The notes under the pieces were generated by a model. It was not told the DNA's origin. It ran no database searches and saw only the letters and a list, made by a program, of their open reading frames with translations. A DNA stretch of 64,000 nt. It comes from Ensifer oleiphilus (GTDB lineage: Bacteria > Pseudomonadota > Alphaproteobacteria > Rhizobiales > Rhizobiaceae). Location: contig NZ_JABWDU010000003.1 in the NCBI RefSeq assembly GCF_013371465.1, positions 434,001 through 498,000 of the forward strand, given 5' to 3'. The stretch's first letter is position 1, and the number at the start of each line of letters is the position of its first letter. Position numbers and translations under genes: made by a program. Positions 17,550-25,548 of this stretch are shown in pieces.

Positions 17550-18842
17550 TCAGGAGCCCTTGCCGCCGCACTTGCCGGTGGCGACATTGAAGTTGCCGCA
17601 CGACATCGGCGCGCGCCAATCGGCGATCAGGTCCTTGGAATCGGGCAGGTAGTCGGACCATTCGTCGCCAACCACGAGGCCGGGCGTTTCCCAGACCGTC
17701 TCGAACTGGCCGTCGCTCTGGATTTCACCGATCAGCACCGGCTTGGTGATGTGGTGGTTCGGCATCATCGTCGAATAGCCGCCGGAAAGATTGGGCACCG
17801 AGACCCCGATCATCGCATCAAGCACGGCGTCCGTATCTGTGCTTCCGGCCTTCTCGACCGCCTTCAGCCACATGTTGAAGCCGATGTAATGGGCTTCCAT
17901 CGGGTCGTTGGTCACGCGTTTGTCGTTTTTGGTGTAGGCCTTCCAGGTCTTGATGAACTCGGCATTGGCAGGGGTATCGACCGACTGGAAATAGTTCCAG
18001 GCGGCGAGATGGCCCACGAGCGGCGACGTGTCGAGACCGGCGAGTTCCTCTTCACCGACGGAGAAGGCGACCACTGGGATATCTTCGGCCTTGACGCCCT
18101 GGTTCGCCAGCTCCTTGTAGAACGGCACGTTCGCGTCGCCGTTGATCGTCGAGACGACGGCCGTCTTCTTGCCGGCGGAACCGAACTTCTTGATGTCGGA
18201 GACGATCGTCTGCCAATCGGAATGACCGAAGGGCGTGTAGTTGATCATGATATCCTCGGGCTTCACGCCCTTGGAGATGAGATAGGCTTCGAGGATCTTG
18301 TTGGTCGTGCGCGGATAGACGTAGTCGGTGCCGGCCAGAACCCAGCGCTCGACGCTCTCGTTTTCCATCAGATAGTCGACGGCCGGGACAGCCTGCTGGT
18401 TCGGTGCGGCACCGGTGTAGAAGACGTTGCGCTGACTTTCCTCACCCTCGTATTGCACCGGATAGAAGAGGATCGAATTCAGTTCCTCGAAAACAGGCAG
18501 GACGGACTTGCGCGACACCGATGTCCAGCAGCCGAAGACGGCCGAAACCTTGTCCACGGAAACCAGCTCGCGCGCCTTTTCAGCAAAGAGCGGCCAGTCG
18601 GAGGCCGGATCGACGACGACTGCTTCCAACTTCTTGCCGAGCAGTCCGCCCTTCTTGTTCTGCTCGTCGATGAGCATGAGCATGGCGTCCTTGAGCGTTG
18701 TCTCGGAGATCGCCATGGTGCCCGACAGTGAATGCAGAATGCCGACCTTGATCGTGTCGTCAGCCGCAAAGGCGCCGTTGAACGCCGTCGTCGACAGGAC
18801 CGTTGCCAGGAATGCACCGGTGACGCGTGCCTTGATATTCAT
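17550..18842 (-). CDS. urtA: urea ABC transporter substrate-binding protein UrtA
   Basis: 430 residues from the ATG at 18842, preceded by GAGGGG; an upstream extension to 18932 is not supported. A signal peptide (MNIKARVTGAFLATVLSTTAFNGAFA) precedes IKVGILHSLSGTMAISE, the UrtA start motif. VYPRTTNKILEAYL and PVQYEGEESQRNVFYTGA are also characteristic, and CGNFNVATGKCGG closes the protein. It is the periplasmic urea receptor and first gene of urtABCDE. A symmetrical TACGT element lies about 97-112 bases upstream of the start. Confidence 0.95.
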   Translation of the reverse strand: MNIKARVTGAFLATVLSTTAFNGAFAADDTIKVGILHSLSGTMAISETTLKDAMLMLIDEQNKKGGLLGKKLEAVVVDPASDWPLFAEKARELVSVDKVSAVFGCWTSVSRKSVLPVFEELNSILFYPVQYEGEESQRNVFYTGAAPNQQAVPAVDYLMENESVERWVLAGTDYVYPRTTNKILEAYLISKGVKPEDIMINYTPFGHSDWQTIVSDIKKFGSAGKKTAVVSTINGDANVPFYKELANQGVKAEDIPVVAFSVGEEELAGLDTSPLVGHLAAWNYFQSVDTPANAEFIKTWKAYTKNDKRVTNDPMEAHYIGFNMWLKAVEKAGSTDTDAVLDAMIGVSVPNLSGGYSTMMPNHHITKPVLIGEIQSDGQFETVWETPGLVVGDEWSDYLPDSKDLIADWRAPMSCGNFNVATGKCGGKGS

Positions 18843-18938
18843 CTGATTGAACCCCTCTCGTTCTGATCGCCGCAACGAGGCTTCGTTCCTTTTGACCGTT
18901 GCTTGAGGGATCATCCGCCAGTCGTGCTGCACTGCACA

Positions 18939-18954
18939 TACGTCATTCTACGTA
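18939..18954. promoter_or_regulatory. candidate activator site upstream of urtA
   Basis: TACGTCATTCTACGTA: inverted TACGT arms with a six-base spacer. The second arm also lies inside a perfect CTACGTAG palindrome (18948-18955). Located about 100 bases before the urtA start on the minus strand. It could be a site for the LuxR-type response regulator encoded at 23067-23987, but that link is inferred from proximity only. Confidence 0.35.
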
Positions 18955-19142
18955 GGTCGAGGGGGCAAAGAGGAAGCGGCCGCGATAAGACGATCCGGAG
19001 TTCACGGCGCGGTGCGGGAATTGTGCAAAGGCCACGACGTCGAAATCAACGCGCCTGTCTGGCCGCCGGATGACTTTTCCGGCTATTGAAGACACCGAGG
19101 GCCGAACGGCCATCGATAGCATCTCAACACAGGTGAAAGATC

Positions 19143-19574
19143 ATGAAAGCACGTATCAAGTGGGTTGAAGAGCGGACATTCGTCGGTGAATCCGGAAGCG
19201 GTCACAAGATCGTGCTGGGGACGGCATCCGGTCCGGAAGGGCGCACGCCTGGCCCAAGCCCGATGGAGCTGATGTTGATCGGCGCCGGCGGTTGCTCGGC
19301 CTACGATGTGGTTCATATTCTGGAAAAGGGCCGCGATCCGGTCGAAGATTGTTCCGTGGAGCTCGACGCCGACCGCGCCGAAGAAGACCCGCGCGTCTTT
19401 ACCCGCATCCACATGCACTTCGTGGTGAAAGGGCGTGGCCTCTCTGAAAAGAAGGTCGAGCGCGCGGTCGCCCTGTCGCTTGAAAAATACTGCTCGGCAT
19501 CGGCGATGCTCGCCAAGTCCGCGACGATCACACATGATTTTGTCGTCGTCGACACGTCAGCTGCGAGCGCCTGA
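19143..19574 (+). CDS. OsmC-family protein (YhfA-like)
   Basis: 143 residues. The two reactive cysteines of the OsmC/Ohr fold are present: C51 in the GAGGCSAYD motif and C117 in EKYCSASAML. These residues reduce organic hydroperoxides in characterised members. The sequence pattern (PGPSPMELML and GGCSAYDVV) resembles the YhfA-like subgroup, whose role is less clear than that of Ohr. It stands just before the sensor kinase gene, separated by a nested inverted repeat, and is probably an independent unit. Confidence 0.88.
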   Translation: MKARIKWVEERTFVGESGSGHKIVLGTASGPEGRTPGPSPMELMLIGAGGCSAYDVVHILEKGRDPVEDCSVELDADRAEEDPRVFTRIHMHFVVKGRGLSEKKVERAVALSLEKYCSASAMLAKSATITHDFVVVDTSAASA

Positions 19575-19612
19575 GCCTTTCACGCTTGCTTTCGCCCTCT
19601 CCGCATTGCATA

Positions 19613-19646
19613 AATTTCACGCATAGAATTTGCGTGCCGTGAAATT
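19613..19646. repeat. nested inverted repeat between osmC-like gene and sensor kinase gene
   Basis: The outer arms AATTTCACG and CGTGAAATT (9 bases each, perfect) enclose a second perfect inverted repeat, CACGCA and TGCGTG, at 19618-19623 and 19631-19636. The arms share bases, so two alternative pairings are possible. There is no T-run to suggest a simple terminator. It lies 42-75 bases before the kinase start, so an operator or leader structure is likely. Confidence 0.55.
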
Positions 19647-19687
19647 AGGCATTAACCTGCCAGCAATGCGAGAGATAACGAGGCAAC

Positions 19688-22600
19688 ATGGCGGCACGCC
19701 AGCGCATCATTCCGGTTCGACGGGAATACAATCGCTGGGTCGCCGACCAGACGCTCGAAGACTATGCGCTGCGCTTCACCGCCAAGAGCGCGAGGCGCTT
19801 CTCCTCCGAGCGCATTTCCCAAACCGCGATCGGCGCAATCTCGTTTCTGGCGCTGGAGGCGATCGGTGGTGCGATCACCATGTCCTACGGCACCACCAAC
19901 GCCGTCGTTGCCATCCTGATCGCTAGCGTGATGATCCTGACAGTCGGCCTGCCGATCAGCCGCTACGCCATCCGCCACGGCGTCGATATCGACCTTCTGA
20001 CCCGGGGCGCAAGCTTCGGCTACATCGGCTCGACGCTGACCTCGCTGATCTATGCCAGCTTCACCTTCATCCTGTTTGCCATCGAAGCGTCGATCATGTC
20101 GGGCGCACTCGAGCTTGCGCTCGGCATCCCGCTCTGGGTCGGTTACATCGTCAGCGCCGTCGTCGTCATCCCGCTCGTTACGCATGGCGTACGCCTCATC
20201 AGCAAATTCCAGTTGGTCACCCAACCCTTCTGGATCGTGCTCAATATCCTGCCCTTCGTCTTCATCGCTTTTGCCGATTGGGAGAAGGTCGGCATCTGGC
20301 TCGCCTATGCCGGCATCCATCACGCCTCCGGACCGCCGGGCACACTCGCCCCCTTCGATCTGATCGAGTTCGGCGCAGCCTCCGCGGTGATCTTCGCGCT
20401 GATGGCGCAGATCGGCGAGCAGGTCGACTTTCTGCGCTTTCTGCCGCCGGACGGCCAGCGCAAGCTGCATCACCGTGTTGCTATCTTCCTGGCTGGCTCC
20501 GGTTGGGTACTCGTCGGCGCCCCGAAGCTTCTGGCTGGCTCGTTTCTCGTCGTGCTGGCGCTTTCCTCCGGCATTCCCTCGACCCGGGCCGCGGACCCGG
20601 CGCAGATGTACTACACCGCCTTCGGCTACATGATCCCGTCGCAGACGGCCGCCCTCCTCATGATGGTCGCCTTTGTCGTCGTGTCGCAGTTGAAGATCAA
20701 CGTCATGAACGCCTATGCCGGGTCGCTCGCCTGGTCCAACTTCTTCTCGCGCCTCACTCACAGCCACCCCGGCCGCGTGGTCTGGCTGGTGTTCAATGTG
20801 GCGATCGCGCTGCTTCTGATGGAACTTGGCATCTATCGGCTGCTCGAAGAGACGCTCGGCGTGTTCTCGATCGTTGCGATGGCCTGGCTCTGCACCATCT
20901 CGGCAGACCTCTTCGTCAACAAGCCGCTCGGCCTTTCTCCGCCGGGCATCGAATTCAAGCGCGCCCATCTCTACGACATCAACCCGGTCGGCCTCGGCGC
21001 CATGGCGCTTTCGGCAACAATCGCACTGACCGCGCATTTCGGCGCCTTCGGCGCCATCGCCGCATCGCTTGCGCCCTACATCGCCCTGATCGTCGCCTTC
21101 ATCGCATCGCCCCTGATCGCATGGGCGACGGGCGGAAAATACTATCTCGCCCGCAAGCCGAGAAAGAGTTGGGCGGCCAAGAGCGAGATCACCTGCTCAA
21201 TCTGCGAGCACCCCTTCGAACCGGAGGACATGGCCTGGTGTCCGGCCTATGCCGCCCCCATCTGTTCGCTCTGCTGTTCGCTCGACAGCCGCTGCCATGA
21301 CATGTGCAAGCCCAAGGCCCGGTTCAATGCCCAGGTGGCAACGGTCACGCACGCCCTTCTGCCGGAAGCCATAACGGCGAAGCTGACGACGCGCCTCGGC
21401 CGCTACGCCATTTCGGCGGTGCTCTCGATCGCCGGCATCGGCCTGATCCTGGCGATGATCGCACATCAGACCGGCAACGCGTCGCCGGAGACGGCGACGG
21501 TCGTCGAGCGCACGATTGCCGTCGTCTTCTTCGTCTTTGCCGTGCTCGCCGGCGTCGTCTGCTGGTTCTATGTGCTCGCCCATGACAGCCGTGTCGTCGC
21601 CGAGGAAGAATCATCGCGGCAGAACACCCTGTTGCTGAAGGAGATTGCGGCACACAAGAAGACCGACGCGGCCCTGCAGCAGGCAAAGGAGACCGCCGAG
21701 GCGGCCAATCGTGCCAAGAGCCGCTATGTCGTCGGGCTCAGCCACGAACTGCGCACGCCGCTCAACGCGGTACTCGGTTACGCACAGGTGCTTGAGCGCG
21801 ATGAAACGATCCCGCCGGCGCGACAGGGCGCGATCAAGGTGATCAAACGCAGCGCCGACCATCTCTCCGGTCTCATCGACGGGCTTCTCGACATTTCCAA
21901 GATCGAGGCGGGCAAGCTGCAGGTCTATTCCAATGAAATCAACGTTTACGACTTCCTCGACCAGGTCGTCGAGATGTTCCGGCCGCAGGCGCAGGCTAAA
22001 GGCATCGCCTTCGAACATCGGCGCGCCTCCAGCCTGCCACGCTACGTCAAGACAGACGAAAAGCGGCTACGGCAGATCCTGGTCAACCTGCTCTCGAACG
22101 CCTTGAAATTCACCGAGCGCGGCGAGATCCGCTTCGATATCGATTATCGCAGCCAGGTTGCGACATTTACAATCAGCGACAGCGGCCGGGGCATCGCCGA
22201 GAAGGATTTGCCTCGCATCTTCGACCCCTTTCAGCGCGGTGAGGCGGAGCATCTCGGCAGCATGCCAGGTCTCGGCCTGGGGCTGACCATCACCCGATTG
22301 CTGACACAGACGCTCGGCGGCGAGATATCCGTCGTCAGCGAACCGAACAAGGGCACGACCTTCAAGGTCCGGCTGATGCTCTCCGCCGTCGACCGGCCGG
22401 CGCCGCTTGTGGCCGTGCGCCGGATCACCTCCTATCTCGGCCCGCGGCGGACAATCATGGTGGTCGACGATAACGCCGATCACCGCGACCTGATGCGCGA
22501 AATTCTCACGCCGATGGATTTCACCGTGCTGACGGCCGACAGCGGCAAGCAATGCATCGCCATGCTTGAAGCGCTCACCCCGGATATCTTTCTCGTCGAT

Positions 22601-23074
22601 ATCTCCATGCCCGATATGAGCGGCTGGGATCTCGTTGATCGACTGCGACACGACGGCCAGGTGGCGCCGATCATCATGCTGTCCGCCAATATCGGCGACG
22701 GATCGACCAGAGGCGCCTTTGTCGGCCACAATGATACACTCACCAAGCCCTTTGGCGTCGGACAACTCGCGGACAAACTCGCCGTGCAACTCGGCCTCAA
22801 CTGGATCCATGAGGGCGAAGCATCCGAAGAACCGGTTGCCGTAAGCGCGGATGCGATGACGCTGCCCGGTCAGCACCATGTGGAGGAACTGATCCGGCTC
22901 GGCGAGATCGGCTATGTCAGAGGCATCGAGGCCAAGCTTGCCGAGATCGGCCTGCGACCGGAACATCAGCTCTTCGTCAAGGCAGCGCGGGCTTATGTGC
23001 AGGCCTTCGACCTCTCCGGTTACGATGCCTTCTTGAAGGAAAAAGCGACGATTGGAGCCATCACACGTGGTTGA
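19688..23074 (+). CDS. hybrid sensor kinase with NCS1-permease-like sensor, Cys-rich module, histidine kinase and receiver
   Basis: 1128 residues. Residues ~1-490 resemble NCS1 nucleobase/allantoin permeases, with about twelve membrane helices (TAIGAISFLALEAIGGAI, LTRGASFGYIGSTLT). A cysteine cluster follows, with C503, C506, C518, C526, C529, C530, C536 and C540, probably a zinc-binding module. Two more helices precede a coiled linker, the HisKA phosphoacceptor H686 in SHELRTPLN, the HATPase (NLLSNALKFT, DSGRGI, GLGLGLTI) and a receiver domain with phosphoacceptor D971. A short C-terminal tail remains. It is a transporter-shaped receptor that probably senses or co-transports a nitrogen compound and signals to the response regulator overlapping its 3' end. 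Confidence 0.9.
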   Translation: MAARQRIIPVRREYNRWVADQTLEDYALRFTAKSARRFSSERISQTAIGAISFLALEAIGGAITMSYGTTNAVVAILIASVMILTVGLPISRYAIRHGVDIDLLTRGASFGYIGSTLTSLIYASFTFILFAIEASIMSGALELALGIPLWVGYIVSAVVVIPLVTHGVRLISKFQLVTQPFWIVLNILPFVFIAFADWEKVGIWLAYAGIHHASGPPGTLAPFDLIEFGAASAVIFALMAQIGEQVDFLRFLPPDGQRKLHHRVAIFLAGSGWVLVGAPKLLAGSFLVVLALSSGIPSTRAADPAQMYYTAFGYMIPSQTAALLMMVAFVVVSQLKINVMNAYAGSLAWSNFFSRLTHSHPGRVVWLVFNVAIALLLMELGIYRLLEETLGVFSIVAMAWLCTISADLFVNKPLGLSPPGIEFKRAHLYDINPVGLGAMALSATIALTAHFGAFGAIAASLAPYIALIVAFIASPLIAWATGGKYYLARKPRKSWAAKSEITCSICEHPFEPEDMAWCPAYAAPICSLCCSLDSRCHDMCKPKARFNAQVATVTHALLPEAITAKLTTRLGRYAISAVLSIAGIGLILAMIAHQTGNASPETATVVERTIAVVFFVFAVLAGVVCWFYVLAHDSRVVAEEESSRQNTLLLKEIAAHKKTDAALQQAKETAEAANRAKSRYVVGLSHELRTPLNAVLGYAQVLERDETIPPARQGAIKVIKRSADHLSGLIDGLLDISKIEAGKLQVYSNEINVYDFLDQVVEMFRPQAQAKGIAFEHRRASSLPRYVKTDEKRLRQILVNLLSNALKFTERGEIRFDIDYRSQVATFTISDSGRGIAEKDLPRIFDPFQRGEAEHLGSMPGLGLGLTITRLLTQTLGGEISVVSEPNKGTTFKVRLMLSAVDRPAPLVAVRRITSYLGPRRTIMVVDDNADHRDLMREILTPMDFTVLTADSGKQCIAMLEALTPDIFLVDISMPDMSGWDLVDRLRHDGQVAPIIMLSANIGDGSTRGAFVGHNDTLTKPFGVGQLADKLAVQLGLNWIHEGEASEEPVAVSADAMTLPGQHHVEELIRLGEIGYVRGIEAKLAEIGLRPEHQLFVKAARAYVQAFDLSGYDAFLKEKATIGAITRG

Positions 23075-23987
23075 GACTTATGATCGTCGCGACATCGTCC
23101 TCCTGGTGGACGATTCCCCCGAAGCGCTCGGTTTTCTGACCGAAGCTTTGGAGCAATCCGGCTTTTCCGTGCTGATCGCCACCTCCGGCAATGCCGCCTT
23201 GTCGATTGCCGACCGGATCACCCCCGACGTCATTCTCCTGGATGCGGTCATGCCCGGCATGGACGGGTTCGAAACCTGCCTCAGACTGAAGGCCAACGCC
23301 TCCGTTGGCCAGACGCCGGTGCTGTTCATGACAGGGCTCACCGAAACCGAGCATGTGGTCCATGCGCTCGAAGCCGGCGGTGTCGACTATCTGACGAAAC
23401 CCATCAACATCGATGAGCTGAGGGCGCGCATCCGCGTTCATCTCTCCAATGCCCGCTCAGCGCAAAGCGCCCGCGTCGCGCTCGATGCCGCCGGTCGCCA
23501 TCTGCTCGCCGTTCGCTCTGATGGCAGCGTTCGCTGGTCGACACCGCAGGCCAACCGCCTGGTCAACGCGGCAACCGGCAGCGATGAGGGCCTGGCAACG
23601 ATCGCCAGACGCATTGCAGCTTGGATGGAAAAAACCGAGGCCGGCGGAAAGCGGGAAAACAGTTTTACGCTCGAAGAGCCCGGGCAATCCGGCCTGCAGG
23701 TCTCGTTTCTCGGCGCGATCGGCGCCAACGAATACCTATTCAGGCTGACGGCCGAAAGCCGACGCAGCGACGACGAGATGCTGCGCCAGCACTTCCTCCT
23801 GACCCAACGCGAGTCCGAGGTGCTGCTCTGGATTGCCAAGGGGAAATCCAACCGCGACATCGGCGAGATCCTCGGCTTGAGTTCACGCACCGTCACCAAA
23901 CATCTCGAGCAGATCTACGTGAAGCTGGGCGTCGAAAACCGCGCCTCGGCCGCTGTCAAGGCGACACAGGTCCTGCACGGGATTTAG
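23067..23987 (+). CDS. LuxR-type response regulator
   Basis: About 306 residues from the GTG at 23067, which overlaps the kinase stop; a TTG at 23052 would add five residues. The receiver domain (IVLLVDDSPEAL, DVILLDAVMPGMDGFE, YLTKPINIDELRARI) fills the first ~125 residues. A ~110-residue linker follows, then a C-terminal GerE/LuxR helix-turn-helix (LTQRESEVLLWIAKGKSNRDIGEILGLSSRTVTKHLEQIY, quoted here only as a whole domain at about 245-285). Translational coupling to the permease-like kinase makes it the cognate regulator. Likely targets are the urt genes, by inference. Confidence 0.9.
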   Translation: MVETYDRRDIVLLVDDSPEALGFLTEALEQSGFSVLIATSGNAALSIADRITPDVILLDAVMPGMDGFETCLRLKANASVGQTPVLFMTGLTETEHVVHALEAGGVDYLTKPINIDELRARIRVHLSNARSAQSARVALDAAGRHLLAVRSDGSVRWSTPQANRLVNAATGSDEGLATIARRIAAWMEKTEAGGKRENSFTLEEPGQSGLQVSFLGAIGANEYLFRLTAESRRSDDEMLRQHFLLTQRESEVLLWIAKGKSNRDIGEILGLSSRTVTKHLEQIYVKLGVENRASAAVKATQVLHGI

Positions 23988-24423
23988 CCGATCAAGCCCT
24001 CTCTCATGCCCCGGGGATGATACCGGTTGGCGCCGGTTTCCACGCTGTGATGACGGTGACGCCCCGCAACGATCATCTTCATGGATCCGCACCACCTTGA
24101 AGGCGCTTCTTGATGTTGCGAATCGGTTGCCGGATTTGGCCCGCTGATCCGGGCAGTTGATGTATGCGGCGCGGAACCTTGCGCCAACCGTCTGCATTTG
24201 ACGTCATGGACATTGTTCGGAACGGGAGATAGTACGAACAGAATTTTCCGGGCGGCGATCTGGAACTCACACGCTCCCACGAACATTGAGGCAGACAATA
24301 TGCCGTTTTGGTGCATTACCTTGTGCATTCTGAGCTGTGCATAAAGTTGTAGATAGTTAGGAAAGGGAATATCCATAAAACCGCACTAAACCGATCATTG
24401 TCAGTGAATCGGGAGCTGGATGC
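23988..24423. promoter_or_regulatory. intergenic region with three spaced GTGCAT repeats
   Basis: 436 bases with no gene I can support. It holds three GTGCAT copies at 24312, 24324 and 24338 (12- and 14-base spacing), about 80-110 bases upstream of the degenerate GGDEF gene, with a TGCATGC near 24422. The spacing close to a helical turn suits a regulator-binding array. A weak 5-base hairpin at 24022-24037 may mark the end of the two-component transcript. Confidence 0.35.
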
Positions 24424-25185
24424 ATGCAGAGAGACGTACCCTTCAACGGGCAGAAGGACTGGCGGATCGTACGATATGTCCTCGCCGGCATCGTTGGCTT
24501 CGCCGTCCTCGCCCAGGTCTTGGTGTATTTCAGCCTGGTTGCTCTCGTCGATCGCCCCTATGCGGCGGCCGTTGTAGGGGCGGCTCTGATTTCGCTGCTG
24601 ATGGGCGTGCCGCTGATCGTCATCGCGGCCATGCAGTTTCGCCGGGCCCAGCGCCTCCGCAACCAAATCAACCACGTCGCGGCACATGACACAACAACCG
24701 GCTGCGTTACCGGCCGCGGGCTCGTCCAGTATGTCAATGGTCTTGAGCGGCGCCGTCAACGCTCTGTCGAGGCGCTTCAAGGGGCGCTCATCCATCTGCG
24801 TATCAACAATCTCGACGATGTCGGCGCCGCCTTCGGCCCGGAATGGAGCGAGGAACTGCTGCAATTCGTCGCCTCGACCATCAGCACCTCCGTGCGGCGC
24901 GATGATATCGTCGCGCGAACCGGCCCAGCGAGTTTCGACGTCCTGTTGGTCGGTGCTACCGAAACCGATGCCGAGCAGGTTTGTGCTCGCCTGACGACAA
25001 CACTCACATCTTCGCATTTCTCTGCCGATGGCCGTAAGGTCGATCTCGCACTCAGCGTCGGCGGTGCGTTGTTCGAGGGCAGCGTCGATCTGGAACGTTT
25101 GCGCCGCGCCGCAGCGTCGGAGAGCATTGCGGTTGCGGCGGGGGCGTCTGAGAGCGTAGGTTTCGTCCGCCTTCCTTCGGCCTGA
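24424..25185 (+). CDS. membrane protein with degenerate GGDEF domain
   Basis: 253 residues. Two membrane helices (about 17-40 and 48-72) are followed by a GGDEF-like fold that starts HDTTTGCVTGRGL, matching the family's HDxLTGLxNR motif. The catalytic GGDEF loop reads GPASF (RTGPASFDVLLVG), and the metal-binding aspartate of the DIDHFK motif is replaced (HLRINNLDDVG), so diguanylate cyclase activity is very unlikely. There is no EAL domain. It heads the type I secretion/adhesin locus, so it may act as a c-di-GMP-related or purely structural regulator of adhesin display, but no LapD architecture is present. Confidence 0.75.
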   Translation: MQRDVPFNGQKDWRIVRYVLAGIVGFAVLAQVLVYFSLVALVDRPYAAAVVGAALISLLMGVPLIVIAAMQFRRAQRLRNQINHVAAHDTTTGCVTGRGLVQYVNGLERRRQRSVEALQGALIHLRINNLDDVGAAFGPEWSEELLQFVASTISTSVRRDDIVARTGPASFDVLLVGATETDAEQVCARLTTTLTSSHFSADGRKVDLALSVGGALFEGSVDLERLRRAAASESIAVAAGASESVGFVRLPSA

Positions 25186-25548
25186 TTGTATGCGGCCGGT
25201 GGCGCCACATCAGTTTTAGTCCACGGCCTTTTCTGTCGGTGGCTGCAGTGAAACTGCCGCATTCGCGTCGGCGTTGAAATGTGGGCAATTCGCCAATCGG
25301 GCCGAACCGGCCTGCACCCTGGACCAGGGGAAAAAATCATTTTATTTCAATAGGTTAAAAGACCAACCAACACTGGGAGGGCTGTTCCATTTTTGCAACA
25401 TAACCGTGCAAAACCTTGCGGCGGTTTGGAACCACCCAAATTTGGTGAGCGCGTTTTATTTCGGCTGTATTATTTAGCGGTAGGTTTCTGCAGTTTAAAC
25501 GCCTTCCTGGATTTGCTGGCGTGACGAACTGATTACGAGGGGGTAGTA
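25186..25548. promoter_or_regulatory. AT-richer intergenic region upstream of the TolC-like gene
   Basis: 363 bases without a gene. It is clearly more AT-rich than its surroundings and holds the palindrome CCAAATTTGG at 25436-25445, overlapping a TTTGG...CCAAA inverted repeat that begins about 25425. It probably contains the promoter of the secretion genes. A strong GAGGGGG lies just before the TTG start at 25549. Confidence 0.4.

Noticed and set aside
18843-19142. A sigma-54 promoter for urtA
   Set aside because: I looked for GG-N10-GC on the minus strand upstream of urtA and found no good match; the closest strings fail at the GC position.
19652-21037. A 461-codon minus-strand open frame opposite the permease-like kinase
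   Set aside because: Its translation is dominated by charged residues, as expected from the reverse complement of membrane-helix codons; the plus-strand gene is certain.
24424-25185. LapD identity for the degenerate GGDEF protein
   Set aside because: LapD has a large periplasmic sensor domain, a HAMP domain and both GGDEF and EAL domains. This protein has two closely spaced helices and only a GGDEF-like part.
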